From the NCBI GenBank assembly GCA_963791425.1, contig CAWBSE010000004.1, positions 744,001-808,000 on the forward strand: DNA of 64,000 nt, given 5' to 3'. This document shows positions 1 through 7,482 of this stretch, piece after piece. The stretch's first letter is position 1. Each line of letters begins with the position of its first letter. Below the pieces are notes generated by a model. It saw only the letters and a program-made list of their open reading frames with translations, searched no databases and was not told the origin of the DNA. Made by a program: the position numbers and the translations under genes. The DNA is from DATBLE01 sp963791425. Its GTDB lineage: Bacteria > Actinomycetota > Thermoleophilia > Gaiellales > Gaiellaceae.

Positions 1-467
1 TCGCGCAGCAGCGCCTTCGCGACCGCGCCCGCGGCGACGATCACCGCCGTGTGCCGGGCGCTCGCGCGCTCGAGCGCATCGCGGACGTCGTCGAGCCCGT
101 ACTTGAGGACACCTGCGAGGTCGGCGTGGCCGGGGCGCGGAAGCGTGACCGGCTCCTTGCCCTTGCCGGTCGGCTCGCCCTCGGGCGGGAACGGGCTCAT
201 CCCCCACGTCCAGTTCTTGTGGTCGCGGTTGAAGACGACGAGCGCGAGCGGCGTCCCGAGCGTGCGCCCGTGCCGCAGGCCCGCGTAGACCTCGACCTCG
301 TCGGTCTCGATCTGCTGCCGCGGGCTGCGCCCGTAGCCCTGCTGGCGCCGGCGGAGGTCCTCGTCGATCGCCGCCTTGTCGAGCATCAGCCCGGCGGGCA
401 GACCGCTGACGATCGCGACCAGCGCGGGGCCGTGCGACTCGCCGGCGGTGACGAGATCGAGCTTCAT
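1..467 (-). CDS. aroC: chorismate synthase, N-terminal part (cut by window edge)
   Basis: Converts 5-enolpyruvylshikimate-3-phosphate to chorismate with reduced FMN, the last step of the shikimate pathway. The ATG at 467 opens a frame starting MKLDLVTAGESHGPAL, which carries the family signature GESHG; further on come RRQQGYGRS, the PRPGHADLAG segment and ERASARHTA, matching the second family signature (His replaces the usual Glu after SAR, a position that signature leaves free). About 155 residues are visible of a usual 360-390; the frame is open to the left edge. Its ATG overlaps the aroE stop as ATGA, so the two are translationally coupled and consecutive in the pathway block. Seen: motifs and overlap; identity is secure. 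Confidence 0.95.
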   Translation of the reverse strand, partial: MKLDLVTAGESHGPALVAIVSGLPAGLMLDKAAIDEDLRRRQQGYGRSPRQQIETDEVEVYAGLRHGRTLGTPLALVVFNRDHKNWTWGMSPFPPEGEPTGKGKEPVTLPRPGHADLAGVLKYGLDDVRDALERASARHTAVIVAAGAVAKALLR

Positions 468-1147
468 GCCGACAAGCCTACGGCGGCGCGCATGACATCG
501 ACGGGCGCGGGCATGCCCGTCCAGATCTCGAACGACGCCGCGCCCTGTGCGACCAGCACGTCGAGGCCGGAGATCACGGTCGCGCCGGCCTCGCGCGCGG
601 CGCGCCCTGTTGCCGTTTCTGGATACGGGAGGTCGATCAGTGTCTGCCCCGGCGCCACGGCGAAGAGGACGTCGTCCCGCTCGGACGTGGCGTGGACGAC
701 CACGTCGGCGTCGGACACCTCCGGGGGCCAGTCCCCCCGCCGCGAGAAGACGCGCGCGCCCGGCAGCGCAGCCCGGAACGCCGCCGCCGAGCCGCCGGAG
801 CCGACGATCGCGGGCCGCTCGGCCGTGATCCCGTCGAGTATGGCGGCGTCGGTCGAGAGCCCCTCCATGCGGCCGTCACGGACGACCAGCACGTTGACCG
901 AGTCGAGTTCCGTGTCGCACGCGGCGGCGGCGGCGGCCTTGTGCGGCGCCGTGACGTTCGCACCCGCGAAGCCGAGCGCCACGAGCCCGCGGACGGCGTC
1001 CTCGACCCGACCTTCGTCGACGGGCAGCGGCAGGTACGCCCAGTCGAGCCCCCGCGCGGCGAACGCGGCGTTCTGCATCGCCGGCGAGCGGGAGTGCTCG
1101 ACAGGGTTGCCGATCAGGCCGACCAGGCGTGTCGCGCCGCCGATCAT
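464..1147 (-). CDS. aroE: shikimate dehydrogenase (short form)
   Basis: NADP-dependent reduction of 3-dehydroshikimate to shikimate. The N-terminal half has the substrate-binding GLIGNPVEHSRSP and NVTAPHK, whose Lys70 is the catalytic lysine, and Asp near residue 100 (GLSTD). The nucleotide-binding half carries GSGGSAAAF instead of the usual GAGGAARA loop, then DLPYPETAT and a C-terminal GLDVLVAQGAASFEIWTG. At 227 aa it is about 40 residues shorter than typical AroE, and the usual GAVNT segment reads LDSVN; it may be a compact or divergent form. The ATG at 1147 overlaps the mltG stop, and its own stop overlaps the aroC start, so mltG-aroE-aroC form one coupled string. Confidence 0.9.
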   Translation of the reverse strand: MIGGATRLVGLIGNPVEHSRSPAMQNAAFAARGLDWAYLPLPVDEGRVEDAVRGLVALGFAGANVTAPHKAAAAAACDTELDSVNVLVVRDGRMEGLSTDAAILDGITAERPAIVGSGGSAAAFRAALPGARVFSRRGDWPPEVSDADVVVHATSERDDVLFAVAPGQTLIDLPYPETATGRAAREAGATVISGLDVLVAQGAASFEIWTGMPAPVDVMRAAVGLSA

Positions 1148-2007
1148 CCGTACCCGTGCGCCGCCTTGTACGCGTTGAAGTCGTCGAAGCTGGCCGTGAA
1201 GTAGTGGTGGCGCTTGTCGGGCTTGGCGACGAAGTAGAGGTAGTCGACCTTCGCCGGATGCGCCGCCGCCTGCATCGACTTGAGGCCGGGATTGGAGATC
1301 GGCGTCGGCGGCAGTCCCTTGTACAGCCGGGAGTTGTACGGCGTCGGGTTGCGCAAGTCGGCGTTCGTCAGGGACTGCGTGCCGGGGACGCCGAGCGCGT
1401 AGCGGATCGTCGCGTCGATCCCGAGCGGGATGTGCGCGTGCAGGCGGTTGTAGATGACCGCGGCGATCAGCGGCCGCTCGGAGTCGACCACCGCCTCCTT
1501 CTCGATCATCGACGCGATGGTCAGGACGTCGTACGGCGTCAGGTTCTTCGAGCGCGCGTAGCCGAGCTTGACCTTCCCCCAGTTCTGGGTGAACGCGGCG
1601 AGCTGCTTCTTCACGAGCCGCGGCGCGTGGTCGTTGTCGTAGATGTCGTACGTGGCCGGGAAGAGGAATCCCTCGAGGTTGCGGCGCTTGCCGTCGCCCG
1701 CGAACTTCCCGGGCAGCGCCGACGCGTCGGTCGCCTTCAGGTACTGGACGGCGCTGATCGCGGGGCTGACGGCGTGCGCCTGCGCCGCCATCTCCGCGCG
1801 GGTGTACCCCTCGGGGAAGAGCACCTTGAGGATCGTCGGCGCGACAACCGTGGTCGGCGGCGGCGCGGTCTTGCGGTGGCCCTGGAGCAGCGCGACGCCG
1901 GCCCACGCGCAGACGGCGAGCACCGCGAGCACGACGACCAGGGCCACCAGCCGCCGCCGGTAGACCTGCTCGCGGCGCGGCCGCTTCAGCTCCGGTGGCT
2001 CGACCAC
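1144..2007 (-). CDS. mltG: endolytic murein transglycosylase MltG (YceG family)
   Basis: Membrane-anchored lytic transglycosylase that cuts nascent peptidoglycan strands and so terminates glycan polymerisation. A short basic cytoplasmic stretch is followed by one membrane helix (about residues 20-41, VALVVVLAVLAVCAW), a LysM-like segment (LKVLFPEGYTRAEMA), then the YceG catalytic domain with SMIEKEA (catalytic Glu about 169), IYNRLHAHIPLGID and YNSRLYKGLPPTPISNPG, all strongly conserved in the family. The GTG at 2007 inside the ruvX 3' end is my choice because it lies just before the basic region and helix; no clear Shine-Dalgarno is visible, so the start may be off by a few codons. About 287 aa. 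Confidence 0.92.
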   Translation of the reverse strand: MVEPPELKRPRREQVYRRRLVALVVVLAVLAVCAWAGVALLQGHRKTAPPPTTVVAPTILKVLFPEGYTRAEMAAQAHAVSPAISAVQYLKATDASALPGKFAGDGKRRNLEGFLFPATYDIYDNDHAPRLVKKQLAAFTQNWGKVKLGYARSKNLTPYDVLTIASMIEKEAVVDSERPLIAAVIYNRLHAHIPLGIDATIRYALGVPGTQSLTNADLRNPTPYNSRLYKGLPPTPISNPGLKSMQAAAHPAKVDYLYFVAKPDKRHHYFTASFDDFNAYKAAHGYG

Positions 2008-2369
2008 TCGAGGTAGCTCGACAGCAGGTGCGCGGCGGCGCGGGCGTCGTCGCCGTCGCCCGGCCCCGCGAGGGTGGTGGTGAAGCGCTCGTCGTACGTC
2101 TCGACGGGGACGTCGAGCAGCGTTCGGAGCTCCTCGACGAAGGCCGCGGTCTCGTCGGCCTGCGCCCCGTGCTCGCCGCGCAGGGTCAGCGGGAGGCCGA
2201 CGACGACGCACTCGGCCTCCTCCTCGCGGACGAGCTCCCGGAGACGGGCGAGCCCGTGGTCGGTGGCGGCGCGCTCGACGGTGCAGAGCGGCCGGGCGAC
2301 CGTGCCGGTCGGGTCGGAGACGGCGACGCCTGTGCGGGCCGATCCGTAGTCCAGGGCGAGCACTTTCAA
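1986..2369 (-). CDS. ruvX: RuvX/YqgF Holliday-junction-resolvase-like RNase
   Basis: RNase H-fold protein implicated in 16S rRNA 5' maturation and in Holliday junction resolution. 127 aa with the expected order: VLALDYGSARTGVAVSD (first acidic site), VVVGLPLTLRGEHG, VETYDERFTT (second acidic site) and the C-terminal helix DDARAAAHLLSSYLE that holds the last catalytic acid. Translation starts at TTG 2369, overlapping the alaS stop by four bases (TTGA); a GTG two codons later is an alternative. Gene order alaS-ruvX-mltG-aroE-aroC is common in actinobacteria. Confidence 0.92.
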   Translation of the reverse strand: MKVLALDYGSARTGVAVSDPTGTVARPLCTVERAATDHGLARLRELVREEEAECVVVGLPLTLRGEHGAQADETAAFVEELRTLLDVPVETYDERFTTTLAGPGDGDDARAAAHLLSSYLEWSSHRS

Positions 2370-4891
2370 AGCTGTGCCAGCAGGGCGTCCTTCGCCGCGT
2401 CGAGGGCGTCACCGAGCCCGTCCGGCTGTTTGCCGCCCGCCTCGGCGAGCGTCGGGCGGCCGCCCCCGCCCCCGTGGATGTGCTTCGCCGCGTCACGGAC
2501 GAGCGCGACGGCGTCGATGCCGCGGTCGGCGAGCGACTTGTCGAGGTTGAAGACGAGGAACGCCCGCCCGTCGTCGGTCGCCCCGGCGAGCACGGCGGTC
2601 GCGCGCTCCTGCTGCCGGATGCGGTCGGTCAGGTCGCGCAGGTCACCGCCGCTGACGCCCTTGGCCTCGACGACGACCACGTCGCGGTCGCGCGAGCGGA
2701 TCTCGAACTCGGCCTCCGCCTGCTTCGCCGGCTTCTTCGCCTCCTTGCGGACGCGCTCGAGCTCGCCGCGCAGCTCCTCGGCCTCGTCGGCCCGCGCGCG
2801 CAGGAGCGCGAACGCCTCGCCGGCGGTGACCGCCTCGATCCGGCGCGACCCCGAGCCGACGGAGCCCTCGGAGAGGATCACGAACGGGCCGATCTCGGCG
2901 GTGCTGCGCACGTGCGTGCCCCCGCAGAGCTCGCGCGACACGCCGTCGACCTCGACGACGCGCACCTCGTCCCCGTACTTCTCGCCGAACAGCATCGTCG
3001 CGCCGAGCGTCCGCGCCTCGTCGATCGGGACGACGAACGTGCGAACGGGATGGTTCTGGAAGACGGCCTCGTTGACGCGCCGTTCGACCGCCGTCCGCTC
3101 CTCCGGGCTGAGGGCCTGCGGGTGGCTGAAGTCGAAGCGGAGCTTGTCGGGCCGGACGGCCGAGCCGGCCTGGTGGACGTGGTCGCCGAGCACCTCGCGC
3201 AGCGCCTCGTGGAGGAGGTGCGTCGCGGTGTGGTTCGCCGTCGTCGGGAAGCGGACACTCCACGGGACCGTCGCCCTCACCCGGTCGCCGGCCGCGAAGC
3301 CCTCCCCTTCGAAGAGCAGCACCTGGTCGTCCTCGATCCGGTACGCGGCGCGCAGCGTCGCGCGCGACCCGCCGTCATTTTCGAGCTCGCCCGCGTCGGT
3401 CACCTGGCCGCCGCCCTCGGCGTAGAACGGCGACTCGCGCAGCTTGGCGAGGAAAAGCCCCTCGCCGAGCTCCTCGAGCGCCCCGATCTGCGTCAGCACC
3501 TCGGTCTTCTCCCAGCCGACGAACTCTGTCGTGAACCCGGCGCCGCGCGAGAAGTCGGCCGCCTGCTGCACTTCGCCCTTCCCCCCGCCGGCGCGGGAGA
3601 TCTCGCGGTGCTGGTCCATCTCGGTCGTGTACGCGTCCTCGTCCACGTTGATGCCGCGCTCGCGGGCGAGCTCCAGCGTCAGCTCGATCGGGAAGCCGTA
3701 GGTCGCCTGGAGCGCGAACGCATCCCGCCCCGAGATCGCGCCCGCGGAGGCGGCGTCCTCGAACAGCTTCATCCCGCGCTCGAGCGTCTCGGCGAAGCGC
3801 TCCTCCTCGGCCTGCAGCACGCGCCCGATCTGGTCGCGGTGCTCGGCGAGCTCCGGGTACGCCCCGGCCATCTGGTCGATCACCGTGTGGCTGAGGCCGG
3901 CGATGAACGGCGCCTCCATCCCGATCCGCAGCCCGTGCTGGATCGCGCGGCGCACGACCCGCCGGAGGACGTAGCCCCGGCCCTCGTTCGAGGGCGTGAT
4001 CCCCTCGCCGACGAGGAAGGTCATCCCGCGCCCGTGGTCGGCGAGCACGCGGTGCGCCTTGGTCGCGTCGACCGAGTCTCCGTATGCGACGCCGGACGAC
4101 TGGGCGATCCAGCCCATGATCTGCTGGTAGCCGTCGGTGTCGTAGACGGACGGCACGTTCTGGACGATCCGGGCCATGCGCTCGAGGCCCATGCCCGTGT
4201 CGATGTTCTGCTTCGGCAGCGGCGTCAGCGTGCGGTCGGGGTGAAGCTCGTAGGACATGAAGACGAGGTTCCAGAACTCGAGGAAGCGCTCGCAGCGCGA
4301 GCAGCCGGGCAGGCAGCCTTCCGCACAGCCGATCTCCGCGCCCCAGTCGTAGTAGATCTCCGAGTCGGGCCCGCACGGGCCGGGGCCGCCCACCGACCAG
4401 AAGTTCTCGGAGCTCGGGAGCGGGACGATCCGCTCGGGCGGCATGCCGATCTGCTTCCAGAGGTCGATCGCGTCCTGGTCGGGGCCGAGCTCGAGCTCCG
4501 GGTCGCCGGCGTGGACGCTGACCCAGATCCGGTCCCAGTCGAGCTGCAGGCGGTCGCGCATGAACTCGGTCGCGAACTCGATCGCGCCCTCCTTGAAGTA
4601 CTGCCCGAACGAGAAGTTTCCGAGCATCTCGAAGAACGTCAGGTGGTAGGTATCGAGCCCGACCTCGTCGATGTCCGGCGTGCGGAACACCTTCTGGCAG
4701 GTCGTGGTCAGCAGCGCCGGAGGCGGCTCGCGGCCGAGGAAGAACGGCATCTGCGGCTGCATCCCGGCGCTCGTCAGCAGCGTCGAGTGGTCGTCGGCGC
4801 GCGGGATCAGCGACGCGGACGGGCAGCGCAGGTGGCCCTTCTCCTCGAAGTACGAGAGGTAGCCCTCTCTCAGCTCGGCGGTGGTCTTCAC
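2366..4891 (-). CDS. alaS: alanyl-tRNA synthetase
   Basis: Class II synthetase charging tRNA-Ala, with an editing domain for mis-acylated Ser/Gly. 841 aa in the usual order: catalytic core (GHLRCPSASLIP, LTSAGMQP, FRTPDIDEVG, FFEMLGNFSFG), a Cys cluster GCAEGCLPGCSRC around residue 190, the DTGMGLERMA motif, the editing domain with zinc-binding HTATHLLHEAL and CGGTH, and a C-terminal oligomerisation domain rich in glycine (HIHGGGGGRP). The start is GTG 4891; a TAGAAT hexamer ends 7 nt upstream, indicating a leaderless transcript that begins the alaS-ruvX-mltG-aroE-aroC unit. Confidence 0.97.
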   Translation of the reverse strand: MKTTAELREGYLSYFEEKGHLRCPSASLIPRADDHSTLLTSAGMQPQMPFFLGREPPPALLTTTCQKVFRTPDIDEVGLDTYHLTFFEMLGNFSFGQYFKEGAIEFATEFMRDRLQLDWDRIWVSVHAGDPELELGPDQDAIDLWKQIGMPPERIVPLPSSENFWSVGGPGPCGPDSEIYYDWGAEIGCAEGCLPGCSRCERFLEFWNLVFMSYELHPDRTLTPLPKQNIDTGMGLERMARIVQNVPSVYDTDGYQQIMGWIAQSSGVAYGDSVDATKAHRVLADHGRGMTFLVGEGITPSNEGRGYVLRRVVRRAIQHGLRIGMEAPFIAGLSHTVIDQMAGAYPELAEHRDQIGRVLQAEEERFAETLERGMKLFEDAASAGAISGRDAFALQATYGFPIELTLELARERGINVDEDAYTTEMDQHREISRAGGGKGEVQQAADFSRGAGFTTEFVGWEKTEVLTQIGALEELGEGLFLAKLRESPFYAEGGGQVTDAGELENDGGSRATLRAAYRIEDDQVLLFEGEGFAAGDRVRATVPWSVRFPTTANHTATHLLHEALREVLGDHVHQAGSAVRPDKLRFDFSHPQALSPEERTAVERRVNEAVFQNHPVRTFVVPIDEARTLGATMLFGEKYGDEVRVVEVDGVSRELCGGTHVRSTAEIGPFVILSEGSVGSGSRRIEAVTAGEAFALLRARADEAEELRGELERVRKEAKKPAKQAEAEFEIRSRDRDVVVVEAKGVSGGDLRDLTDRIRQQERATAVLAGATDDGRAFLVFNLDKSLADRGIDAVALVRDAAKHIHGGGGGRPTLAEAGGKQPDGLGDALDAAKDALLAQL

Positions 4892-4898
4892 GGGATTG

Positions 4899-4904
4899 AT
4901 TCTA
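4899..4904 (-). promoter_or_regulatory. -10 element (TAGAAT) of alaS, leaderless layout
   Basis: TAGAAT on the minus strand lies 7 nt before the GTG of alaS, so transcription would begin at or next to the start codon. No convincing -35 box is visible at the expected distance. Inference from position and match to the TANNNT consensus. Confidence 0.5.
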
Positions 4905-4950
4905 GGGAGGGCCTGTGCCGTCGCCCGTGGACGAACCGACGCAGAGTCGG

Positions 4951-5421
4951 TCAGGCCGCTGAGTCGGGCGGATTCTCGGGCCCCATGTCCTCGGCGAGGT
5001 CATGTTCGCGCCTCGCCGCTTCCTCGCGGCCGGTCTTCACGGCCTCCTGCCAGCCTGCGCCCGCGCGCACCGACGACGCCGTGTGCCGCGCCCCGCCGAA
5101 CAGCCCCGCGAGAGTCTGCACCGGCCGGGTCATCGCGCCGGTGACCAGCCGCACGCTGGCGTCGACGCTCGACACGGCATCGACCGCGCTGTCGGTGATC
5201 ACGTCGACCTTGTCGAGCTGGGTGTTGACGCGATCGAGCGTCCCGCCGAGCTTGTGGATCACCGGCAGCAGCTCGGTCTCCGTCCCCTCGATCAGCGACG
5301 ACGCCCGGCCGAGCGTGCTGCCCAGCCTGATCGCGCCGTAGACGACCGCGAGCCCCGCGAGCACGAGGAACAGCGCGAGCGCGCCGTAGGCGACATCACT
5401 CCAGTGGACGGACGCGAGCAT
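4951..5421 (-). CDS. DUF948-type membrane-anchored protein
   Basis: 156 aa. One N-terminal membrane helix (about residues 10-32, YGALALFLVLAGLAVVYGAI) is followed by an amphipathic helical region (LIEGTETELLPVIHKLGGTLDRVNTQLDKVD...) of the type found in DUF948 proteins of Gram-positive bacteria, then an acidic C-terminal tail ending NPPDSAA. Function unknown; DUF948 members are often near cell-envelope or stress genes. It starts at ATG 5421, 6 nt after a TAAGAT hexamer, so it probably has its own leaderless transcript just upstream of alaS, with 59 bp between them. Family assignment rests on architecture and is moderate. Confidence 0.7.
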   Translation of the reverse strand: MLASVHWSDVAYGALALFLVLAGLAVVYGAIRLGSTLGRASSLIEGTETELLPVIHKLGGTLDRVNTQLDKVDVITDSAVDAVSSVDASVRLVTGAMTRPVQTLAGLFGGARHTASSVRAGAGWQEAVKTGREEAARREHDLAEDMGPENPPDSAA

Positions 5422-5427
5422 TGCCTG

Positions 5428-5433
5428 ATCTTA
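5428..5433 (-). promoter_or_regulatory. -10 element (TAAGAT) of the DUF948 gene
   Basis: TAAGAT is 6 nt before the ATG at 5421. Its first three bases are the TAA stop codon of mnmA, so the promoter is built into the end of the preceding gene. Confidence 0.5.
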
Positions 5434-6681
5434 GGCGGGCGCCAGGCTGCCTGCGCCGACGACGACGTCGTCCTCGTACAGCACGGCGGTCTGGCCCGCG
5501 GCGACGCCGTAGGCCGGGGTGTCGAGCTCGAGCCGGAAGCCGTGGGCGGTCGCCTCGACCGTCGCGGCCACCGCCGGCGAGCGGTAGCGCACCTTCACCT
5601 CGGCCCGGTCGACCGGTGCGTAGAGCTGTCCGACGGCGCTCAGCGACGTGCGGGCGAGCGCCTCGCGCGGGCCGACAACGACGGTGTTCGCCGCCGCGTC
5701 GGTGCGGATCGCGAACAGCGGCTGCTCGGCAGAGACCCCGAGGCCCCGGCGCTGGCCGGGCGTGAAGCGCCAGTGCCCGTCGTGCGTGCCGAGCTGCCGG
5801 CCGCTCGTGTCGACGATCGGCCCGGTCGCCGGCTCGAGCCCCCGCCGCTGCAGGAACAGGCGGTAGTCGTCGCCGGCCAGGAAGCACGCCTCCTGGCTCT
5901 CCGGCCGCTCCGCCGCGGCGAGCCCGGCGGCGGCCGCCTCGGCCCGCGTCTCCTCCTTCCGCCGCTCACCGAGCGGGAACCACACGCGATCGAGCAGGCG
6001 CGGATCGACCCGGGCGAGCATGTACGACTGATCCTTGGCCTCGTCGAGCCCGCGCGCGATCAGGGTGCGGCCGCGGTGCTCGACGATGCGCGCGTAGTGG
6101 CCGGTCGCGAGCCGCGCCGCTCCCGCGCGCCGCGCGAACGCGATGAGCTCTGCGAAACGGAACTCGCCGTTGCAGCGGGTGCATGGGTTCGGCGTCTCGC
6201 CGCGGGCGTATCCCTGGACGAACGGATCGACGACGGCGCGCCGAAACTCCTCGCGCAGGTCGAGCGTGACGTGCGGGAGGCCGAGCGAATGGCAGGCGTC
6301 CCGCGCGGCGATCACCGACGCGGGCGAGCAGCAGGCGCGCTCCGAGTCGGAGCCTTCGGGGTCGGTCCACAGGCGAAGCGTCACGCCGATCGCCTCGGGG
6401 CCGGCGCGCAGCAGCGCGACCGCCGAGTCGACCCCGCCGCTCATCGCCACCGCGACCCGCGACGGGGAGGGTGCAGCGCTGAACACGGGCCCGATCGCGT
6501 TGGCCAGCGCGTCAACCGCGAGCGTCTCCCCCCCGACCGCCGCCGCCTCGAGCAGACTCAGCCCGCGCAGGTCCGAATCGAGCCCCTCTGCATCGGCATC
6601 CACGATGCGATCGCCGTCCAGCCGCAGGCGGACGAGCGTCCAGCACCCGTCGCGCGATGAGTCTCCGGCGAGCTCGATCAT
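5431..6681 (-). CDS. mnmA: tRNA-specific 2-thiouridylase MnmA with N-terminal extension
   Basis: Thiolates U34 of tRNAs for Lys, Glu and Gln with ATP and a sulfur carrier. Residues 75 to about 300 are the PP-loop ATPase: AMSGGVDSAVAL (81-86 PP-loop), RACCSPASV, GETPNPCTRCN (catalytic Cys 167), TGHYARI and PESQEACFLAG (second catalytic Cys 266). The C-terminal beta-barrel domains follow. Unusually, about 70 residues precede the PP-loop, with VRLRLDGDRIVDADAEG and LRGLSLLEAAAVGG, resembling the core of NifU-type Fe-S scaffold domains. The start at ATG 6681 is chosen because the extension reads as a folded domain from there; 416 aa in total. Confidence 0.93.
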   Translation of the reverse strand: MIELAGDSSRDGCWTLVRLRLDGDRIVDADAEGLDSDLRGLSLLEAAAVGGETLAVDALANAIGPVFSAAPSPSRVAVAMSGGVDSAVALLRAGPEAIGVTLRLWTDPEGSDSERACCSPASVIAARDACHSLGLPHVTLDLREEFRRAVVDPFVQGYARGETPNPCTRCNGEFRFAELIAFARRAGAARLATGHYARIVEHRGRTLIARGLDEAKDQSYMLARVDPRLLDRVWFPLGERRKEETRAEAAAAGLAAAERPESQEACFLAGDDYRLFLQRRGLEPATGPIVDTSGRQLGTHDGHWRFTPGQRRGLGVSAEQPLFAIRTDAAANTVVVGPREALARTSLSAVGQLYAPVDRAEVKVRYRSPAVAATVEATAHGFRLELDTPAYGVAAGQTAVLYEDDVVVGAGSLAPA

Positions 6682-6738
6682 CGAACCAGGATGGCATACG
6701 CCGCGTCGCGCCCGGGCGTGGCGGCCGCTGGCGCACTC

Positions 6739-6765
6739 CATTCCCCCGCCCCTGGTGGGGGAATG
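6739..6765. repeat. C/G-rich inverted repeat, possible terminator
   Basis: Arms CATTCCCCC and GGGGGAATG form a 9-bp perfect stem with a 9-nt loop. It lies between the candidate 6S RNA and mnmA, both on the minus strand, where it could end the RNA transcript or mark the mnmA upstream region. No U-run follows on either strand, so termination is only a guess. Confidence 0.45.
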
Positions 6766-6860
6766 CCCCTGACCCCTGCGTCGAGCCTACCCGGGAAACC
6801 GTGACCGGAGGCGCGGGCGGGTGTGCCGATTTTGGAACAACCGCTCAGCCGAAAAGGAGT

Positions 6861-7024
6861 GTGCCCCGACCCTGCCGATGTCTCCGCCCCATAGCGAACC
6901 TGGACGAACCAGGTGGGTGCCGTGCGGGCGGCTTGTCTCCCGACTCACCAGACCCAACTCGGGCTCCCTCGCTTTGGCTGTTGGTTCTACATAGGAAAGC
7001 GGAGCCACGAACAGGGTCGGGCAC
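6861..7024 (-). ncRNA. ssrS: candidate 6S RNA (SsrS)
   Basis: A non-coding stretch of about 370 bp lies between mnmA and the RlpA-like gene. On the minus strand its ends pair: GTGCCCGACCCTG at 7024-7012 with CAGGGTCGGGGCAC at 6874-6861 (one bulged G). Inside, CTCCGC pairs with GCGGAG, leaving a large open bubble whose 3' side holds a small hairpin (ACCTGG-TTCGT-CCAGGT), then an apical CCCGA/TCGGG stem. Long rod, central bubble, 3'-side bubble hairpin and a length near 164 nt are the hallmarks of 6S RNA, which binds sigma-70 RNA polymerase as a promoter mimic. GGTGAG...AAGCC resembles E. coli 6S. A TACAGT -10 box ends 6 nt before the 5' end. Another structured RNA cannot be excluded. Confidence 0.62.
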
Positions 7025-7030
7025 CGGGCC

Positions 7031-7036
7031 ACTGTA
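7031..7036 (-). promoter_or_regulatory. -10 element (TACAGT) of the candidate 6S RNA
   Basis: TACAGT sits exactly 6 nt upstream of base 7024, the first base of the predicted terminal stem, so the expected transcription start coincides with the structural 5' end. Confidence 0.5.
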
Positions 7037-7050
7037 GCTTCCGGGCGTGA

Positions 7051-7482
7051 TCAGGCCGCGCGGGCGAAGCTCCACCTGATCGTCTGCGTTCCGCTGAGCC
7101 CCATCAGGTCGGCGAGGGCCGGAGTGACCTCGAAGTCGGGCTTCGGCGTGAACGGGCCCCGGTCGACGACCGTGGTCAGCACGGTCCTCCCACCGTACGA
7201 GAGGAAGATCTTCGCGCCGCAGGGCAGCACCGGGTGGTCGACGCCCAGCGTCTTCGGCGTCAGCAGCGTCCCGCAGCCCGAGACGCGCCCGGTGAGCGGC
7301 CGGGCACGCACGCCCGCCAGCGCCGTGTACCAGCCGCTCACACTGGAGACGGCCGGCTGCGGAAGCGACGAGCGCGCCTTCAGCACCGTGCTGTCGCGCG
7401 CCCCGACCGCGAGCGCGATCACGACACCGAGGACGCCCGCAGCCAGCACCGCCAACTGCCGTTCGACCAGAACGGGGCTCAT
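7051..7482 (-). CDS. RlpA-like double-psi beta-barrel protein, membrane-anchored or secreted
   Basis: 143 aa. A hydrophobic N-terminal segment (about residues 10-27, LAVLAAGVLGVVIALAVG) serves as membrane anchor or signal. The rest matches the RlpA/expansin-type double-psi barrel: SGWYTALAG, CGTLLTPKTLG, LPCGAKIFL, VLTTVVDRGPF (the conserved Asp of DRGPF) and ALADLMGLSGTQTIRW. RlpA members act on or bind peptidoglycan; whether this one has lytic activity is not visible. Two Cys (about residues 70 and 88) could form a disulfide. Its start overlaps the stop of the upstream membrane protein gene (ATGA), so they form an operon. Confidence 0.8.
   Translation of the reverse strand: MSPVLVERQLAVLAAGVLGVVIALAVGARDSTVLKARSSLPQPAVSSVSGWYTALAGVRARPLTGRVSGCGTLLTPKTLGVDHPVLPCGAKIFLSYGGRTVLTTVVDRGPFTPKPDFEVTPALADLMGLSGTQTIRWSFARAA

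Noticed and set aside
51..1178. Long plus-strand open frame over aroC and aroE
   Set aside because: Antisense shadow of high-GC coding sequence; arginine/alanine-rich without any conserved motif, while the minus strand encodes clear AroC and AroE.
2474..5341. 955-codon plus-strand open frame opposite alaS
   Set aside because: Low-complexity translation (RRRPARE-type) typical of antisense high-GC frames; the minus strand encodes a complete AlaRS.
6787..7032. 81-codon minus-strand frame in the 6S region
   Set aside because: No ribosome site, no conserved-looking protein sequence, and the region folds as a paired RNA.
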